Origin: an uncultured Oscillospiraceae bacterium
GTDB lineage: Bacteria; Bacillota; Clostridia; Oscillospirales; Oscillospiraceae
DNA: 16,705 nt
Reading direction: 5' to 3'
Assembly: GCA_947624465.1 (NCBI GenBank)
Contig: CANQKJ010000018.1
Coordinates: forward strand, 1 to 16,705
Shown: piece after piece, positions 14,669-16,705 of the stretch
Position numbering within the stretch: the first letter of the stretch is position 1
Layout of the letters: each line of letters opens with the position of its first letter
Notes under the pieces: model-generated
What the model saw: the letters and a program-made list of their open reading frames with translations, nothing else
What the model was told of the DNA's origin: nothing
The model's database searches: none
Made by a program: the position numbers and the translations under genes

Positions 14669-15559
14669 ATGAAAAGAAAACTTGAGATCTCCGAGCTGAT
14701 CTTCAAGATCCTCAGCTACACTCTGCTGACCATCTTCGCGCTGGCCTGCCTGTATCCCTTCGTGTACGCGGTGTCCTCCGCCATCAGCGGAAGGTCCGCC
14801 GTGGAGTACGGCAGCGTGGTGCTGCTCCCCATCGACGTCCAGTTCGGCGCCTTTGCCCGGATGTTCGGGGACAATATGTTCTGGAACGCCTACTCCAACA
14901 CCCTGTTCGTCACCCTCTATGGTACGCTGTGGGCCATGCTCACCGCCATCCTGGGCGCTTACGCCCTGTCCAAGCGCCGCCTGCTGTTCCGCACCGGCTT
15001 CAACTTCTTCCTGGTGTTCACCATGTGGTTCTCCGCCGGCATCGTGCCCCAGTACCTGAACTACCTGGCCACCCAGAAGGTCTTCAACGCCGTGGGCATC
15101 ATGGACGACAAGTGGCTGGTGGTCATCGCCATGGGCATGGCGGCCATGAACATCATCCTGCTGCGCAACGCCTTTGAGGGCGTGCCCAGCGAGGTGGAGG
15201 AGGCCGCCATCGTGGACGGCGCCACCGAGATGCAGGTGCTGACCAACGTGTACATCCCCATGAGCAAGTCCACCATCGCCACGGTGGCCCTGTTCTTCGC
15301 CATCTCCCGCTGGAACGGTTACTTCTGGGCGCGGCAGATGATCTCCAACCAGAACGAGCACCCCCTGCAGGTGTTCATCCGTCTGCGGCTGGAGGAATTC
15401 ACCAACCCCGACACCATGACCGGCTGGAACTATCCCTACGCGTCCGACTCCGTGATCTACGCCCTGATCGTCTGCTCCATCGTGCCCATCCTGGTGATCT
15501 ACCCCTTCATCCAGAAGTACTTCGCCAAGGGCACCAATGTGGGCGGCGTGAAGGAGTAA
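14669..15559 (+). CDS. Carbohydrate ABC transporter permease, LplC/MalG-like
   Basis: The second permease of the importer pairs with the preceding one to form the membrane channel. The 296-residue protein begins with a short cytoplasmic tail and a long first helix (~12-38), and has six helices in all. The EAA loop is EVEEAAIVDGATEMQVLTNV (EAA 178-180, followed by the conserved Gly of DGA). The terminal NVGGVKE is usual for this group. ATG 14669 follows AGGAGG at 6 bases, and only 12 bases separate it from the previous stop, so the two are translated from one message. The gene is strongly G+C-rich and reads as normal host sequence. The binding lipoprotein follows after 82 bases. Confidence 0.93.
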   Translation: MKRKLEISELIFKILSYTLLTIFALACLYPFVYAVSSAISGRSAVEYGSVVLLPIDVQFGAFARMFGDNMFWNAYSNTLFVTLYGTLWAMLTAILGAYALSKRRLLFRTGFNFFLVFTMWFSAGIVPQYLNYLATQKVFNAVGIMDDKWLVVIAMGMAAMNIILLRNAFEGVPSEVEEAAIVDGATEMQVLTNVYIPMSKSTIATVALFFAISRWNGYFWARQMISNQNEHPLQVFIRLRLEEFTNPDTMTGWNYPYASDSVIYALIVCSIVPILVIYPFIQKYFAKGTNVGGVKE

Positions 15560-15641
15560 CGGCTCACCGTTCAGCTGATCCCATATCCCATATCGAACCC
15601 CGGCAGCGTCCGGATAAAAATTTAAATTTAGGAGGATTCCC

Positions 15642-16705
15642 ATGAAAAAGCAAAAACTGATTGCGATCCTGCTCGTGGTCGCGCTGAGCTTTGCGCTGAT
15701 GGCCGGCTGCGGCCCCAGCCTCGACGTTACCGCGTCTCAGGCCCCCGCGTCTCAGGCCCCTTCCACCGCTCCCACTGAGCAGGGCGGCGAGGACGAGCAG
15801 CCCACCGGCCTGACCTATGCCGACGGCACCGTGATCCGCTCCGCCGTGGGCTACAACAGCGAAAAGACCGGCATCACCTTCGACGCCGAGACTGCCGGCG
15901 AAGGCGTGACTCTGGCCGACGGCGTGACCTATCACACCGGCGAGCTGAAGCCCACCTGGGTCCAGGTCCAGAACGTCCTGAAGATAGTCTTCGAGGACAA
16001 GTACCAGGGCAACTCCGCCTCCAACGAGTTCGACTACTGGAAAGAGCGCCTGAGCGAGGTGGACCTGGTCTCCGGCACCGCCACCAAGCTGAATGAGAAC
16101 GGCGTGGCCGGCTCCCTGGTCAATATCGCCGAGTATCTGGACCAGATGCCCAACTTCAAGGCCTATCTGGACGCCAACCCCATCGTCAAGCTGTCCATCA
16201 TCGGCGACACCTCCACCGGCGCCATCTACTTCAGCCCCTACTTTGACGGCGTCAACGACATCGAGCGTATGCCCCTGATGCGTACCGACTGGGTGGAGAA
16301 GCTGCTGAACGGCGAGGGCGAGTTCACCGCCGACGGCAGCAATAACACCGCCGCCCCCGCCTATCAGCCCTATATGCCCACCACCGGCAAGGTGGAGGTG
16401 GACGTGGTCAAGGCTGACGGCTCCGGCGTCGAGAAGGTCACCAAGGACTATGACGCCGCCGGCAACATCGTCGACAAGATGAACGCCGCCGGCAGCATGA
16501 GCGGCGTTGAGGCCGTCAATATGCTCCGCACCTACATCGACACCGCCTACAACGGCTACTACGGCACCAACCGCGCCGACCTGTTCATCGGCCAGAACGC
16601 CGCCTGGGACGCCGACGAGCTGGTGGCCCTGCTCCGCTGCGTCGTCGCCAACCCCCAGACCCTCAACGGCACCGACTCCGTCCAGGGCCTGTTCTCCCGT
16701 GAGGA
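15642..16705 (+). CDS. Extracellular sugar-binding lipoprotein (partial, 3' end cut)
   Basis: The frame runs off the window after 354 residues. A lipoprotein signal peptide is clear: basic MKKQK, a hydrophobic stretch and the lipobox LMAGC with the lipidated Cys at 23. An Ala/Ser/Pro/Gln-rich linker follows, containing a 15-base tandem duplication (ASQAP twice, 15732-15760). The mature part, with WKERLSEVDLVSG (about 131-143) and VNIAEYLDQMPNFKAYLD, resembles LplA-type solute-binding proteins, which capture oligosaccharides and hand them to the two upstream permeases. These proteins usually have about 500-560 residues, so perhaps 150-200 are missing. ATG 15642 follows AGGAGG (15630-15635) at 6 bases. 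Gene order, spacing and composition fit one operon. The sugar bound is not evident. Confidence 0.88.
   Translation, partial: MKKQKLIAILLVVALSFALMAGCGPSLDVTASQAPASQAPSTAPTEQGGEDEQPTGLTYADGTVIRSAVGYNSEKTGITFDAETAGEGVTLADGVTYHTGELKPTWVQVQNVLKIVFEDKYQGNSASNEFDYWKERLSEVDLVSGTATKLNENGVAGSLVNIAEYLDQMPNFKAYLDANPIVKLSIIGDTSTGAIYFSPYFDGVNDIERMPLMRTDWVEKLLNGEGEFTADGSNNTAAPAYQPYMPTTGKVEVDVVKADGSGVEKVTKDYDAAGNIVDKMNAAGSMSGVEAVNMLRTYIDTAYNGYYGTNRADLFIGQNAAWDADELVALLRCVVANPQTLNGTDSVQGLFSRE

Noticed and set aside
13829..15643. 604-codon open frame on the minus strand across both permease genes
   Set aside because: His/Gly/Asp-rich composition is that of an antisense frame of G+C-rich genes. The + strand has clear permease motifs and ribosome binding sites; the minus frame has neither.
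1..16705. CRISPR array, insertion sequence or integrase gene
   Set aside because: No regularly spaced repeats, no transposase motifs and no tyrosine or serine recombinase signature were seen. The element's integrase must lie outside the window.

Overview
The window looks like Clostridia, probably an Oscillospiraceae-type gut anaerobe. Support is indirect: strong AGGAGG-type ribosome binding sites, a G+C-rich chromosome, an LplB/LplC-like sugar ABC operon with a lipoprotein binding component, and a MobV-type mobilisable element. The species cannot be read from the sequence.

Two compartments meet at about position 11649. To the left (1 to ~11648) is the right-hand part of a mobilisable integrated element. 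It ends in a 3'-half tRNA-Ser fragment (11649-11706), the usual scar left when an element inserts into the 3' end of a tRNA gene. The other end and the integrase lie outside the window. To the right is ordinary host chromosome: the tRNA terminator, a pectinesterase, and a divergent operon of a small membrane protein, two sugar ABC permeases and a binding lipoprotein that runs off the end.

The element has a defence half and a mobility half. The defence half (1-7876, + strand) starts with the tail of a zinc-ribbon protein. A RES-domain toxin-like gene broken by a -1 frameshift at an A6 run follows, then a GIY-YIG nuclease fused to a RAMA-like reader domain. Next comes a tightly packed operon: type III methyltransferase (mod), a single-chain ABC-type ATPase fused to a DUF4435/TOPRIM domain, and type III restriction helicase-nuclease (res). 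The ATPase-DUF4435 protein has the architecture of a fused PARIS (AriA+AriB) anti-phage effector. PARIS is known to be triggered by anti-restriction proteins, so its place between mod and res suggests a guard built into the R-M operon. This gene and the specificity region of mod are A+T-rich (33-35% G+C in 60-base samples, against 70% in samples of the mod 3' part and of res), so the operon looks like a mosaic of exchanged parts.

The mobility half (7957-11640) has a small DUF6809-like protein, an unknown 118-aa protein translationally coupled to a MobV relaxase, a pMV158-like oriT upstream of that relaxase, and a DUF4143-type ATPase with a recognisable promoter. Three TGCTAACA repeats sit near the attachment scar.

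The most notable results are the PARIS-like gene inside the type III operon, the exchanged target-recognition segment of mod, the GIY-YIG-RAMA neighbour, the oriT matched to its relaxase, and the tRNA-Ser attachment scar.
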